Assembly (NCBI GenBank): GCA_002310055.1
Contig: DBXS01000026.1
Coordinates: 4,889-51,197 of the forward strand
Source: Clostridiales bacterium UBA1206
GTDB taxonomy: Bacteria > Bacillota > Clostridia > Oscillospirales > CAG-382
Direction: 5' to 3'
DNA: 46,309 bases
Below the pieces are notes generated by a model that saw only the letters and a list, made by a program, of their open reading frames with translations, did not search any database and was not told the origin of the DNA. The position numbers were made by a program, and so were the translations under genes. The stretch's first letter is position 1, and every line of letters begins with the position of its first letter. Shown piece by piece: positions 33,737-42,990 of this stretch.

Positions 33737-33832
33737 TACCGCGCGCCGAATGTTTATAAGCCTTTGCGCTTTTTTCTCGCGCATTATCCCTAATATGTAC
33801 GTGCGATGCGGCTTTTTTGTGCAAATATAACA

Positions 33833-33861
33833 TTGCAAATATTACGCAAAGATGGTAAAAT
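33833..33861 (+). promoter_or_regulatory. Promoter of the ABC exporter genes
   Basis: TTGCAA (33833-33838), 17-base spacer, TAAAAT (33856-33861), then AAAGGTGA and the ATG at 33890. Divergent from the nucleoside kinase promoter. Confidence 0.65.
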
Positions 33862-33889
33862 GAATATATACAAAGGTGAAGTGTAAATT

Positions 33890-35677
33890 ATGCTTTTCGG
33901 AAAAAACATCAATCGTTATTACATTAAATATTCACCGCGCCTTATTCTGGGAATACTGTCGCTTATCGTCGTGGACTGGCTCCAGCTTGTCATTCCGGTA
34001 CTTTACAAGTACGTCATCAACGGCGTAAACAACGGATATGTCGATATCGACGGCGCCGCCGTCGCGTTCGATATGGACTTCCTGCTAGATAAGATATGCC
34101 TGCCGATGCTGCTCATCATCCTTGCGATGGTGATATGCCGCTTTTTGTGGCGCATATGCTTTTTCGGCGCCGGCATCAACGCCGAGACCGATCTCAGGCT
34201 GCGTATGTTCGACGTCTGCAAAGACCTTTCGCAGGAGTATTATCAGCACAACAAGGTCGGCGACCTTATGGCGCTGTTCACCAATGACCTCGAGACCGTG
34301 CAGGATTGTTTCGGCTCCGGGATACTTATGTTCGCCGACGCGCTCTTCCTCGGCGTGCTCGCCATCATCAAGATGGCGACTATGAACTTAGGGCTCACCC
34401 TGCTTTGCCTCATTCCCATGGCGCTGCTGTTCGTCGCGAGCACAGTCGTAGGCAAATATATGATGATAAAATGGGAAAAACGTCAGGAGGCGTTTTCCTC
34501 GCTTTCGGATTTTTCGCAGGAAAGTTTCGCAGGAATAGCCGTCATCAAAGCGTTCGTAAAAGAAGCCAAAGAGCTTTCCGCTTTTAAAAAGCTCAACAAA
34601 GACAACGAAAAAGCCAATGTGGATTTCACTAAGCTTTCTGTGGCCCTCAACATTTTCGTCACGCTGTTCGTCGAATCCGTCATATGCGTCATTCTCGGTT
34701 ACGGCGGATACCTCGTGTGGAACGGCACGTTCGACGCCGGCCAGCTAATGGAATTCATAGGCTATTTCAGCGCCATCGTATGGCCCATAATGGCTATATC
34801 CCAGCTTATAGAAATGCGCTCGCGCGGCAAGGCTTCGCTGCAGCGAATAAGCAAGCTGCTCGATTCAAAGCCCGACGTCACGGACAGACCCGGCGTCGAC
34901 GATCCCGGTGAAATCAAAGGCGACATAGAATTCAGATCCCTTACGTTCCGTTATCCCGATACCGAACGCGACGTACTTTGCGATGTTTCGTTCACTATAA
35001 ACGCAGGCGAAAGCGTAGGAATCGTCGGCAGGACCGGCGCCGGAAAAACCACGCTCGTAGACCTTATTCTGCGAACCTATAATGTCCCCGACGGAACGCT
35101 GTTCATAGACGGAAAAGACGTCAACTCCATAACCATAGAAAGCGTGCGCCGCAACGCCGCGTACGTTCCGCAGGATAACTTCCTGTTCAGCGACACCATT
35201 GAAAACAACATCGCTTTCGCGTCCGATAACGACGATACCGAATCCGTTATCCGCGCCGCGAAACTTTCGGACGTCCACGACAATATCGCCGAATTCACCG
35301 AAGGTTACAAGACCGTACTCGGCGAAAGGGGCGTCACCGTCTCAGGCGGACAGAAGCAGCGCATATCCATCGCGCGTGCGATAATGAAAGACGCGCCCAT
35401 ACTCATTCTCGACGATTCGGTCTCCGCCGTCGACGTTAAGACCGAAAAGAACATTCTTGCAAACTTAAAAAGCATACGTTCGGGCAAAACCACGATACTC
35501 ATAGCGCACCGCATCACCACTATCGAGAATATGGATAAAATCATATTCTTAGAAAACGGACGCGTCACCGCGGTGGGTCCTCATACGGAGCTCTATGAAA
35601 GCTGCAGGGAATACCGCCGTATGGTCGACCTTCAGAAGCTTGACGAATTGGAAAAGTCAAGCGGAAAGGGGGCGTGA
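33890..35677 (+). CDS. ABC exporter half-transporter, subunit with degenerate catalytic residue
   Basis: 595 residues: six transmembrane helices (about 15-310) followed by a nucleotide-binding domain. Seen: Walker A GRTGAGKTTLVD (about 380), canonical signature TVSGGQKQRIS, Walker B ILILDDSVSAVD in which the catalytic Glu is Asp 509, and the switch His in LIAHRITT. Known: heterodimeric exporters often have one non-hydrolysing site. The partner gene follows at once. Substrate (drug, lipid or peptide) cannot be told. Confidence 0.92.
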   Translation: MLFGKNINRYYIKYSPRLILGILSLIVVDWLQLVIPVLYKYVINGVNNGYVDIDGAAVAFDMDFLLDKICLPMLLIILAMVICRFLWRICFFGAGINAETDLRLRMFDVCKDLSQEYYQHNKVGDLMALFTNDLETVQDCFGSGILMFADALFLGVLAIIKMATMNLGLTLLCLIPMALLFVASTVVGKYMMIKWEKRQEAFSSLSDFSQESFAGIAVIKAFVKEAKELSAFKKLNKDNEKANVDFTKLSVALNIFVTLFVESVICVILGYGGYLVWNGTFDAGQLMEFIGYFSAIVWPIMAISQLIEMRSRGKASLQRISKLLDSKPDVTDRPGVDDPGEIKGDIEFRSLTFRYPDTERDVLCDVSFTINAGESVGIVGRTGAGKTTLVDLILRTYNVPDGTLFIDGKDVNSITIESVRRNAAYVPQDNFLFSDTIENNIAFASDNDDTESVIRAAKLSDVHDNIAEFTEGYKTVLGERGVTVSGGQKQRISIARAIMKDAPILILDDSVSAVDVKTEKNILANLKSIRSGKTTILIAHRITTIENMDKIIFLENGRVTAVGPHTELYESCREYRRMVDLQKLDELEKSSGKGA

Positions 35678-35679
35678 CT

Positions 35680-37557
35680 ATGCGCGAATACTATCCCCTT
35701 ATAATCGTCGGAGCGGTGCTCGGAACGCTTTCGGTCATATTCGTCGCGGCGTACTTTTCCATAAAGAACCGCAAAGCGGCGATCGGTTTCGACCGTAATA
35801 TGAAAGATTCGGAAATAGTCCGCCGCCTGCTCGCGTACGCGAAGCCTCATATCAAGAGTTTCCTTTTCGTGCTGCTGCTTATGGTCGTATCCATCGCCTA
35901 CGAAATAATCTCGCCCATCATCGTAGGCGAGATCGAAGAGACCATCAAGGCAAAGTTCGAACTTTCCGAACTTTATATCCGCGTAGCGCTGTACGCCGGA
36001 GTCCTCGTCGTTTCGCTTGTTTGCACCTATTTCCAGGCTATAGTGCTGCAGAAAACGGGGCAAAAGATACTTTCCGCCATTCGCCAGGATCTGTTCGAGC
36101 ATATCGAAAAGCTATCGCACGATCAGCTCAATTCCATGCCGGTCGGCAAGCTCGTCACGCGCGTCACCAACGACACTAACGCGATCTCGTTTATGTTCAC
36201 CAACATAATCGTGAACCTCGTAAAGAATATGTTCATAATCGTCGGCGTGCTCGTGGCGATGCTGGTACTCAACTATACGCTCACGCTGATGGTGCTTTGC
36301 TTCGCGCCGTTCATAGCGCTGTTCACGCTCATATTCAGAAAATTCTCGCGCCGCGCGTACCGCAGAGTCAAAGACGGCACTACGGATATAAACACCTTCC
36401 TTTCGGAAAACCTTTCCGGTATGAAAATCATTCAGATATTCAACCGCGAAGAACGCAAGAAACAGGAGTTTTCCGCAAAGAACACCGAGCTCGGCAAAGC
36501 CAAGAAATCGCAGATATTCGTTTTCGGCGTTTTCCGCCCGGTGGTTTATATGCTTTACATTGCTTCCGAAATGTGCCTTATGTACCTCGGCGGCAAGGGT
36601 TATATCAACAACACCTCGTTCCTCGGACAGTTCATCACTAGCGGTACCATCGTCACGTTTTATCTATATATCTCGCGTTTCTTCACCCCCATTCAAAGCC
36701 TCGCCGAACAGTTCAATTGGCTGCAGTCGGCGTTCGCCTCTGCGGAAAAGATATTCACGGTATTCGATATCGAACCCGAGATCGTCGATTCTCCGGACGC
36801 GATCGAGCTTAAAGACGTAAAAGGCGATATAGAGTTCAAAGACGTGTGGTTCTGCTATGTCAAAGACGAATGGGTGCTAAAAGGCGTTTCGTTCAAAGTC
36901 AACGCCGGCGACACCGTAGCCTTCGTCGGCGCCACGGGATCTGGCAAAACGACTATCCTTTCGCTTCTGTGCCGGAACTACGATATCCAGCGCGGGCAGA
37001 TACTCGTCGACGGGATCGACATCCGCAACATCAAGATCTCGTCGCTGCGCAGTCATTTCGGTCAGATGCTCCAGGACGTGTTCCTGTTTTCGGGGACGGT
37101 CCGTTCGAATATCCTGCTGCGCAAGGAAGACGTTGCTCAGGAAGAGATAATGCAGGCGTGCCGCTACGTCAACGCGGATAAGATCATAGAAAAACTTCCC
37201 AAAGGACTAGACGAGGAAGTACGCGAACGCGGCAACAACTTTTCCGCAGGTCAGCGCCAGCTGATATCGTTCGCAAGAACGATCATACATAAACCCGAGA
37301 TAATGATACTCGACGAAGCGACCGCCAATATCGACACCGAGACCGAAGTGCTCATCCAGGATTCGCTCGAAAAGCTGATGAAGATCGGCACGCTGCTCAT
37401 CGTCGCGCACCGGCTTTCCACCATCCAGCACGCCGACAATATCATATATCTTTCGCACGGCGAAATAGTCGAGCAGGGAACTCATCAGCAGCTGCTAGCC
37501 GCCAAAGGAAGGTATTACGACCTCTATATGCTACAGTACGAACACGCAGAAAAATAA
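35680..37557 (+). CDS. ABC exporter half-transporter, catalytic partner
   Basis: 625 residues from ATG 35680, which lies seven bases after GGGGG; a GTG at 35674 overlaps the previous stop and is too close to the site. One extra N-terminal hydrophobic helix (about 6-26) precedes the six-helix domain. NBD: Walker A GATGSGKTTI (about 417-426), signature FSAGQ (521-525, non-canonical for LSGGQ), Walker B IMILDEATANID with the catalytic Glu 546 intact, VAHRLSTI. Its altered signature faces the Asp-bearing Walker B of the first subunit, so both defects fall in the same composite ATP site. Confidence 0.92.
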   Translation: MREYYPLIIVGAVLGTLSVIFVAAYFSIKNRKAAIGFDRNMKDSEIVRRLLAYAKPHIKSFLFVLLLMVVSIAYEIISPIIVGEIEETIKAKFELSELYIRVALYAGVLVVSLVCTYFQAIVLQKTGQKILSAIRQDLFEHIEKLSHDQLNSMPVGKLVTRVTNDTNAISFMFTNIIVNLVKNMFIIVGVLVAMLVLNYTLTLMVLCFAPFIALFTLIFRKFSRRAYRRVKDGTTDINTFLSENLSGMKIIQIFNREERKKQEFSAKNTELGKAKKSQIFVFGVFRPVVYMLYIASEMCLMYLGGKGYINNTSFLGQFITSGTIVTFYLYISRFFTPIQSLAEQFNWLQSAFASAEKIFTVFDIEPEIVDSPDAIELKDVKGDIEFKDVWFCYVKDEWVLKGVSFKVNAGDTVAFVGATGSGKTTILSLLCRNYDIQRGQILVDGIDIRNIKISSLRSHFGQMLQDVFLFSGTVRSNILLRKEDVAQEEIMQACRYVNADKIIEKLPKGLDEEVRERGNNFSAGQRQLISFARTIIHKPEIMILDEATANIDTETEVLIQDSLEKLMKIGTLLIVAHRLSTIQHADNIIYLSHGEIVEQGTHQQLLAAKGRYYDLYMLQYEHAEK

Positions 37558-37573
37558 CATTTTACACACGCAG

Positions 37574-37607
37574 ACCGCCGCAAAACACGGCGGTTTCTGT
37601 GATTTTT
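37574..37607 (+). terminator. Terminator of the ABC exporter genes
   Basis: ACCGCCG (37574-37580) pairs with CGGCGGT (37588-37594) around a CAAAACA loop; the tail TTCTGTGATTTTT is T-rich but interrupted. Confidence 0.6.
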
Positions 37608-37614
37608 GCGAATA

Positions 37615-37631
37615 TTTCAAACTTTTTGAAA
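37615..37631. promoter_or_regulatory. Candidate operator upstream of the his operon
   Basis: Perfect dyad TTTCAAACTTTTTGAAA: 7-base arms with a 3-base centre, ending 7 bases before the -35 box of the his promoter. The placement suggests a transcription-factor site (activator or repressor); no regulator gene is adjacent. Confidence 0.45.
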
Positions 37632-37638
37632 ATAACTA

Positions 37639-37667
37639 TTGACTTTAGCGCGATAAAGTGATACAAT
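37639..37667 (+). promoter_or_regulatory. Promoter of the his operon
   Basis: TTGACT (37639-37644), 17-base spacer, TACAAT (37662-37667). Leader about 30 bases, so no T-box or attenuator is possible; AAGGGAG at 37687-37693 precedes the hisZ ATG. Confidence 0.75.
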
Positions 37668-37702
37668 AGCGCCATAGATTTTTCGCAAGGGAGCTGAAAC
37701 AT

Positions 37703-38830
37703 ATGCGGTATTCCGAAACGTCAAGAACGGAGCCCACCGAACGCCTTGTCTTTTCACTTCGCGAGCTTTTTACGTCATTCGGTTATAAAAGATACCGCAT
37801 GAGCAAGTTCGAAGAATACGATTTTTATTCCCGCAACAAGGAATTCCTCGTTTCCGACCAGATCATCACGTTTACCGACACCAACGGCAAACTGATGGCG
37901 CTCAAACCCGACGTGACTCTTTCCATTATAAAGAACAACCCCGAAAACTCCGGCGTTTCCAAACTCTTTTACGACGAAAACGTCTATCGCGTCACCCGCA
38001 GTTCGGGTACGTTCCGCGAAATAAAACAGGTCGGGCTCGAATGCATAGGCAACACAGACCAGTACTGCGTTTCCGAAGCGATGTATCTCGCTTCGCAGAC
38101 GCTGGAGCGCGTTTCCGCAAAGAACGTGCTCGCGCTCTCGCATCTCGGCGTGCTCGCGTCTTTCGCTTCATCTGTGGGCGGCGACGAGTATATCACGAAC
38201 CGCCTTCTGGAATGCGCCTCTTCAAAGAATACGCACGATATCGATTTGGTATGCGCTTCCGCAGGGATCCCGGCGTGTAAGGCAAACGCTTTCAAAGAAC
38301 TTATTTCTCTGAGCGGCGACCCCGAACAGGTCGTGAAACAAATCGCAAATATAGAAGGCGCTCCCGACGTCGAAAAAGAGATCGGCGAACTTATGTCGTC
38401 TATCGGGATTTTCAAAGATTCGCCGATACGCGGTAAGATCGTGATCGATTTTTCCGTCGCAAGCGATATGAATTATTACAACGGTATCGTTTTCAAAGGA
38501 TACGTGGACGGCGTGCCCGACAGCGTGCTTTCCGGCGGCTGTTACGACGCGCTTATGCGCAAGCTCGGCAAGCGCTCTGGCGCCGTGGGCTTCGCCCTTT
38601 ACTTAGATAAGCTCGAGCGCCTGTTCGGCGAAGACGATGAATACGATTCCGACGTTATGCTCGTTTACGAAAACGGTTCCGACCCGGCTCTGATACGCAA
38701 AGCGGCGGAAGAGCTCAATTCAAAGGGGCTTACCGTGTTTTGCACATCAAGCGCCGCGGCGGACCGCAAATGCCGTTACGTTTGCGAATTCAAGGACGGA
38801 AAGGTGAAGGGAACAGATGGAATATCTTAA
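37703..38830 (+). CDS. hisZ: ATP phosphoribosyltransferase regulatory subunit HisZ
   Basis: 375 residues. Histidyl-tRNA synthetase paralogue that lacks the tRNA-binding domain and is needed by short-form HisG. Seen: class II motifs MALKPDVTLSI, YDENVYRV and a GTFREIKQVGLECIG segment, and SDMNYYNGIVFKGYV with SGGCYDALMRKLG. The downstream HisG is the 211-residue short form, which fits. First gene of the his operon; its last 14 bases overlap hisG. Confidence 0.93.
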   Translation: MRYSETSRTEPTERLVFSLRELFTSFGYKRYRMSKFEEYDFYSRNKEFLVSDQIITFTDTNGKLMALKPDVTLSIIKNNPENSGVSKLFYDENVYRVTRSSGTFREIKQVGLECIGNTDQYCVSEAMYLASQTLERVSAKNVLALSHLGVLASFASSVGGDEYITNRLLECASSKNTHDIDLVCASAGIPACKANAFKELISLSGDPEQVVKQIANIEGAPDVEKEIGELMSSIGIFKDSPIRGKIVIDFSVASDMNYYNGIVFKGYVDGVPDSVLSGGCYDALMRKLGKRSGAVGFALYLDKLERLFGEDDEYDSDVMLVYENGSDPALIRKAAEELNSKGLTVFCTSSAAADRKCRYVCEFKDGKVKGTDGIS

Positions 38831-39452
38831 TATCGCGCTCCCCAAGGGCAGGCTCGGCGAAAAAGTCTACCGCCTTTTCGAAGACGCCGGTTTCGGCTGT
38901 CCTTCGCTTTTGCAGCCTGGCAGAAAGCTCATATTTGAAAACACAGAAAACGGCGTTCGCTATTTCTGGGTAAAGCCTTCAGACGTGGCGGTCTACGTCG
39001 AACGCGGCGCCGCCGATATCGGAGTCGCCGGCAAGGATATCATCGCGGAATACGCTCCCGACGTTTACGAACTGCTCGATCTCGGGCTCGGCAAATGCCG
39101 CGTGTGCGTCGCAGCGCCTAAGGATTTCAAGGACGACACCCGCAAGACGTTAAAGGTCGCCACTAAATTCTGCCGCATAGCGCGCGACTATTACGCGAAC
39201 ACCGGCAGGGATATCGATATCATCCCGCTGAACGGCTCTATCGAGATAGCCCCCATACTCGGACTTTCAGACGTCATAGTCGATATCGTCGAGACCGGCA
39301 CCACCTTAAAAGAAAACGACCTTTCGGTCTTCGCCGAGATAATGCCAGTCAGCGCGCGCCTTATCGCAAACAAAGCGTCATACAGGTTCAAAAACGCCAA
39401 GATCAATGACCTCGTCGCGAAACTTTCCGCGCAGATCGGAGAAATGAAATGA
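38817..39452 (+). CDS. hisG: ATP phosphoribosyltransferase, short form
   Basis: 211 residues; first step of histidine synthesis, joining ATP and PRPP. Seen: ALPKGRLGEKVYRLFEDAG start, VERGAADIGVAGKDII, and the PRPP-binding NGSIEIAPILGLSDVIVDIV region (about 140-160) ending in ETGTTLKENDL. No C-terminal regulatory domain, hence dependence on HisZ. AAGGTGAAGGG precedes the ATG inside hisZ; four-base overlap with hisD. Confidence 0.96.
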   Translation: MEYLNIALPKGRLGEKVYRLFEDAGFGCPSLLQPGRKLIFENTENGVRYFWVKPSDVAVYVERGAADIGVAGKDIIAEYAPDVYELLDLGLGKCRVCVAAPKDFKDDTRKTLKVATKFCRIARDYYANTGRDIDIIPLNGSIEIAPILGLSDVIVDIVETGTTLKENDLSVFAEIMPVSARLIANKASYRFKNAKINDLVAKLSAQIGEMK

Positions 39453-40729
39453 TCAGGATCATACAAAGCAACGATATAAAAGAATCCGATATCGTCACGC
39501 GCGTTTCAAACAAAGCCGATATCTCTTCGGCAGTCGAAACCATCGTTTCCGCCGTGCGGCGCGACGGCGACAAGGCGCTTTACGAATTCACCGAAAGATT
39601 CGACAAAGTCAAACTCGAATCGCTGCGCGTTTCCGCCGAAGAGATAAAAGAAGCGGTCGAAAGAATCGATAAAGAGTTTATTCGCATTCTCAAGCGCGCA
39701 TATGATAATATAACGGAATACCATTCAGCGCAAAAGCGCACCGGCTTCGTTACCGAGCGTGAAAACGGCGTGATACTCGGTCAGAAAGTCATACCGCTCG
39801 AACGAGTGGGCATATACGTTCCCGGCGGAACGGCGGCGTATCCTTCGACAGTGCTTATGGATTCAATCCCCGCAAAGATCGCCGGATGCCGCGAGATCGT
39901 AATGGTAACTCCGCCCGATAAGTCAGGCAAAGTGAACACCGCTATCCTCGCCGCGGCGTACGTCGCCGGTATAGATACAATTTTCAAGATCGGCGGCGCG
40001 CAGGCGATCGCGGCGCTCGCATACGGAACAGAGACGGTGCCAAAGGTCGATAAGATCGTCGGCCCCGGCAACGCCTACGTCGCCGAAGCGAAAAAGCAGG
40101 TATTCGGCGAAGTGTCGATCGATATGATCGCCGGTCCCAGCGAAATACTTATAATTGCGGATAAAAATTCAAATCCCGCGTTTGTCGCGGCTGATATGCT
40201 TTCTCAGGCAGAACATGACAAAATGGCGACGTCAGTCCTCGTCACCGAAAGCGAAGAACTCGCTTATCGCGTCAGGGATGAAATAGAGACTCAGCTCAAA
40301 AAACTTGAGCGTTCTGAAATTGCGCGCGCCTCTATCGACGATAACGGGAAGATAATTATCGTTTCCGATCTCGCCGAAGCCGTAACTATTTCCAACGCAA
40401 TAGCTCCCGAACATCTCGAACTTTGCGTCGACGATCCGTTTGCGCTGCTTGACGACGTAGTTAACGCCGGCTCGGTATTTATGGGCAGATACTGTCCCGA
40501 GCCGTTCGGCGATTATATGGCGGGGCCTAACCACACTCTGCCCACGAGCGGGACCGCGCGTTTTTCGAGCCCGCTTTCGGTCGACGACTTTATAAAAACC
40601 AGCCAGTTCACCTACTTCACAAAAGACGCATTCGATTCGCTCGCGTCCGACGTCGAATATTTTGCAAAAAAGGAAGGCCTTACGGCGCACGCGGCGAGCG
40701 TCAGCGTTCGCAGGGAGGAAAAGAAATGA
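39449..40729 (+). CDS. hisD: Histidinol dehydrogenase
   Basis: 426 residues. Last two oxidations to histidine, NAD- and zinc-dependent. Seen: RVGIYVPGGTAAYPSTVLM, KIVGPGNAYVAEAKKQVFG, the zinc and catalytic segment LSQAEHDKMATSVLVT, and ISNAIAPEHLELCVDDP with GPNHTLPTSGTARFSSPLSV. Four-base overlaps at both ends. Confidence 0.97.
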   Translation: MIRIIQSNDIKESDIVTRVSNKADISSAVETIVSAVRRDGDKALYEFTERFDKVKLESLRVSAEEIKEAVERIDKEFIRILKRAYDNITEYHSAQKRTGFVTERENGVILGQKVIPLERVGIYVPGGTAAYPSTVLMDSIPAKIAGCREIVMVTPPDKSGKVNTAILAAAYVAGIDTIFKIGGAQAIAALAYGTETVPKVDKIVGPGNAYVAEAKKQVFGEVSIDMIAGPSEILIIADKNSNPAFVAADMLSQAEHDKMATSVLVTESEELAYRVRDEIETQLKKLERSEIARASIDDNGKIIIVSDLAEAVTISNAIAPEHLELCVDDPFALLDDVVNAGSVFMGRYCPEPFGDYMAGPNHTLPTSGTARFSSPLSVDDFIKTSQFTYFTKDAFDSLASDVEYFAKKEGLTAHAASVSVRREEKK

Positions 40730-41793
40730 GCGCATTTTTATCAAAAAGGTTCGATTCGCTTACGCCTTACGTGCCGGGCGAACAGCCGCAGGATAAAAAG
40801 TATATAAAACTCAACACCAACGAATCGCCGTTCCCGCCGCCCCCACAGGCGATCGGCGCGATAGAAAACGCGGTTGAACGTCTGGCGCTGTATCCTGACC
40901 CTGAACAGAAGGCGCTGACGCAGAAAACGGCTGAGCTTTGCGGCGTATCTTTTGAAAACGTCCTTATGACGAACGGCTCGGACGAAACGCTCGATTTCGC
41001 GTTCACCGCGTTCTGCGATACCGACACTCCGGCGCTGTTCGCAGATATCACATACGGCTTTTACAAGGTGTACGCCGAATGGAAGCACGTTCCGTATGCC
41101 GAGATTCCGCTATGCGAAGATTTCACGCTTTCCGTTGACGACTATATCGGTAAAAAAGGCGTCGTGTTTATAGCAAATCCCAACGCGCCGACCGGTTTGC
41201 TCCTTCCCGTAAGCGAAATTGAGCGTCTGCTGCACGCCGATACGTCACGGCTGGTGGTCGTCGACGAAGCGTATATCGATTTCGGCGGCGAAACAGTTGT
41301 ACCGCTTATAAAAAAGTACGGCAATCTGCTCGTCATACGCACTTTTTCCAAGTCGCGCTCGATGGCGGGCGCCAGACTCGGTTTCGCCGTGGGATGCAAA
41401 GCGCTGATCGACGACCTTAAAAAGATCAAATACTCTTCAAATCCTTTCAACGTAAACGCACTGACGGCGGCGGCAGGGATCGCGTCTTTGGAAAACGATT
41501 CCTATAATATGGTAAACTGCCGCACGATATGCGAAAACAGGGAATACACAATACGCGAACTGAGAGAATCAGGCTTTTACGTCACCGATTCAAAGACCAA
41601 TTTCGTGTTTGCCGTACATCCTAACGTTTCAGGTAAGTATATTTACGAAAAGCTGAAGGAAAACGGCATACTCGTCAGACGTTTCAACACTCCGCGCATA
41701 GAAGATTATGTGCGGATAACCGTAGGCACCAAAGAACAGATGGAGATACTTATTTCAGAAATCAGAAAAATCACGGAGGCACAAAATGCGTGA
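40726..41793 (+). CDS. hisC: Histidinol-phosphate aminotransferase
   Basis: 355 residues. PLP enzyme converting imidazole-acetol phosphate to histidinol phosphate. Seen: KLNTNESPFPPPP, TNGSDETLDFAF, ANPNAPTGLLLP, VVDEAYIDFGGE and the PLP-binding Lys 209 in TFSKSRSMAGARLGF. Overlaps hisD by four and hisB by eight bases; AGGGAGG lies within the hisD end. Confidence 0.96.
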   Translation: MSAFLSKRFDSLTPYVPGEQPQDKKYIKLNTNESPFPPPPQAIGAIENAVERLALYPDPEQKALTQKTAELCGVSFENVLMTNGSDETLDFAFTAFCDTDTPALFADITYGFYKVYAEWKHVPYAEIPLCEDFTLSVDDYIGKKGVVFIANPNAPTGLLLPVSEIERLLHADTSRLVVVDEAYIDFGGETVVPLIKKYGNLLVIRTFSKSRSMAGARLGFAVGCKALIDDLKKIKYSSNPFNVNALTAAAGIASLENDSYNMVNCRTICENREYTIRELRESGFYVTDSKTNFVFAVHPNVSGKYIYEKLKENGILVRRFNTPRIEDYVRITVGTKEQMEILISEIRKITEAQNA

Positions 41794-42370
41794 ATCTGCT
41801 ATCGAAAGAAAAACCAACGAAACAAAGATCAAATTGTATCTCGCGCTTTCCGAAGGCAGGATCGAGATAAAAAGCGGATGCGGTTTTCTCGACCATATGC
41901 TCACTTTGTTCGCTTCTCACGCGGGGTTCTCGCTGGCGCTCGACTGCAAAGGCGACACGTTCGTCGATTATCATCACACCGTGGAAGACGTCGGCATTTG
42001 TCTCGGCAAGGCGTTCGCCGATGCTTTGGGCGAAAAGAAAGGTATCAGCCGCTACGGTTTCGCCGTGGTCCCGATGGACGAATCGCTCGTGCTTTCGTCG
42101 CTGGATATTTCCGGCAGAACGTATCTCGTTTTCGACGTCGAATTTCCCACCCAGAAAGTCGGCGATTTCGATACCGAACTCGTAGAAGAGTTCTGGGCTG
42201 CTTTCACGCGCGCTTCGCAGACGACTCTGCACTTCAAGATGTTTTCCGGCAGGAATTCACACCACATAGCCGAAGCGGTATTCAAATCCGCCGCACGCGC
42301 GTTCAAGCAGGCGGTATCGGTCGATCCGTCGAGCCCCGACTCCTTACCGTCCACGAAAGGGATACTCTGA
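41786..42370 (+). CDS. hisB: Imidazoleglycerol-phosphate dehydratase (monofunctional)
   Basis: 194 residues, only the dehydratase, without the phosphatase domain found in enteric HisB. Seen: ERKTNETKIKLYL, SGCGFLDHMLTLFASHAGF, DYHHTVEDVGICLGKAF and FSGRNSHHIAEAVFKSAAR, whose His/Glu residues bind two Mn ions. Its stop shares a base with the hisH start (TGATG). Confidence 0.96.
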   Translation: MRESAIERKTNETKIKLYLALSEGRIEIKSGCGFLDHMLTLFASHAGFSLALDCKGDTFVDYHHTVEDVGICLGKAFADALGEKKGISRYGFAVVPMDESLVLSSLDISGRTYLVFDVEFPTQKVGDFDTELVEEFWAAFTRASQTTLHFKMFSGRNSHHIAEAVFKSAARAFKQAVSVDPSSPDSLPSTKGIL

Positions 42371-42990
42371 TGACAGCCATTGTCGATTACGGCGTAGGCA
42401 ATCTGTTTTCGCTGCGCAGTTCGCTGCATTTCCTCGGCGAAGACGCCGCCGTCACCTCTGATATAGAAACGCTTAGAGATGCCGACCGCATAATACTCCC
42501 GGGAGTAGGCGCTTTTGGCGACGCCGCACAAAAGCTCAGGTCGGGCGGCCTTGCGCGCGCCGTGACCGAACTCGCGTCTTCCGGCAAACCGATCTTGGGC
42601 ATTTGCCTCGGTATGCAGCTTTTGTTCGAAAAAAGCCTTGAATTCGGCGAGCACGACGGGCTCGGGCTCATCCCCGGCACCGTCATCCCCCTCGCCGGGA
42701 AGATAGACGAAAGCTTGAAAATTCCGCATATCGGCTGGAACGCGCTCGAATTCAAAAAGCCGTCCGTCTTGTTCAAATACATCAATAACGGCGATTACGT
42801 CTATTTCGTCCACTCTTATTACGCAAGCGGCTGCGGCGAATATGTCACGTCAGTCAGCGAATACGGCGTCGACGTTACTGCGTCCGTCGAACGCGGCAAC
42901 GTCTACGGCTGCCAGTTCCACCCCGAAAAGAGCGGAAAAGTCGGACTTGCCATACTCAAAGCGTTTACCGAAACGGAGCAAACCAAATGA
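42370..42990 (+). CDS. hisH: Imidazole glycerol phosphate synthase, glutaminase subunit
   Basis: 206 residues from ATG 42370; a longer open frame upstream only reads through hisB in another frame. Supplies ammonia from glutamine to HisF. Seen: VDYGVGNLFSLRSSL, LPGVGAFGDA, the nucleophile Cys 79 in LGICLGMQLLFE, and His 184 and Glu 186 in CQFHPEKSGKVG. Four-base overlap with hisA. Confidence 0.96.
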   Translation: MTAIVDYGVGNLFSLRSSLHFLGEDAAVTSDIETLRDADRIILPGVGAFGDAAQKLRSGGLARAVTELASSGKPILGICLGMQLLFEKSLEFGEHDGLGLIPGTVIPLAGKIDESLKIPHIGWNALEFKKPSVLFKYINNGDYVYFVHSYYASGCGEYVTSVSEYGVDVTASVERGNVYGCQFHPEKSGKVGLAILKAFTETEQTK

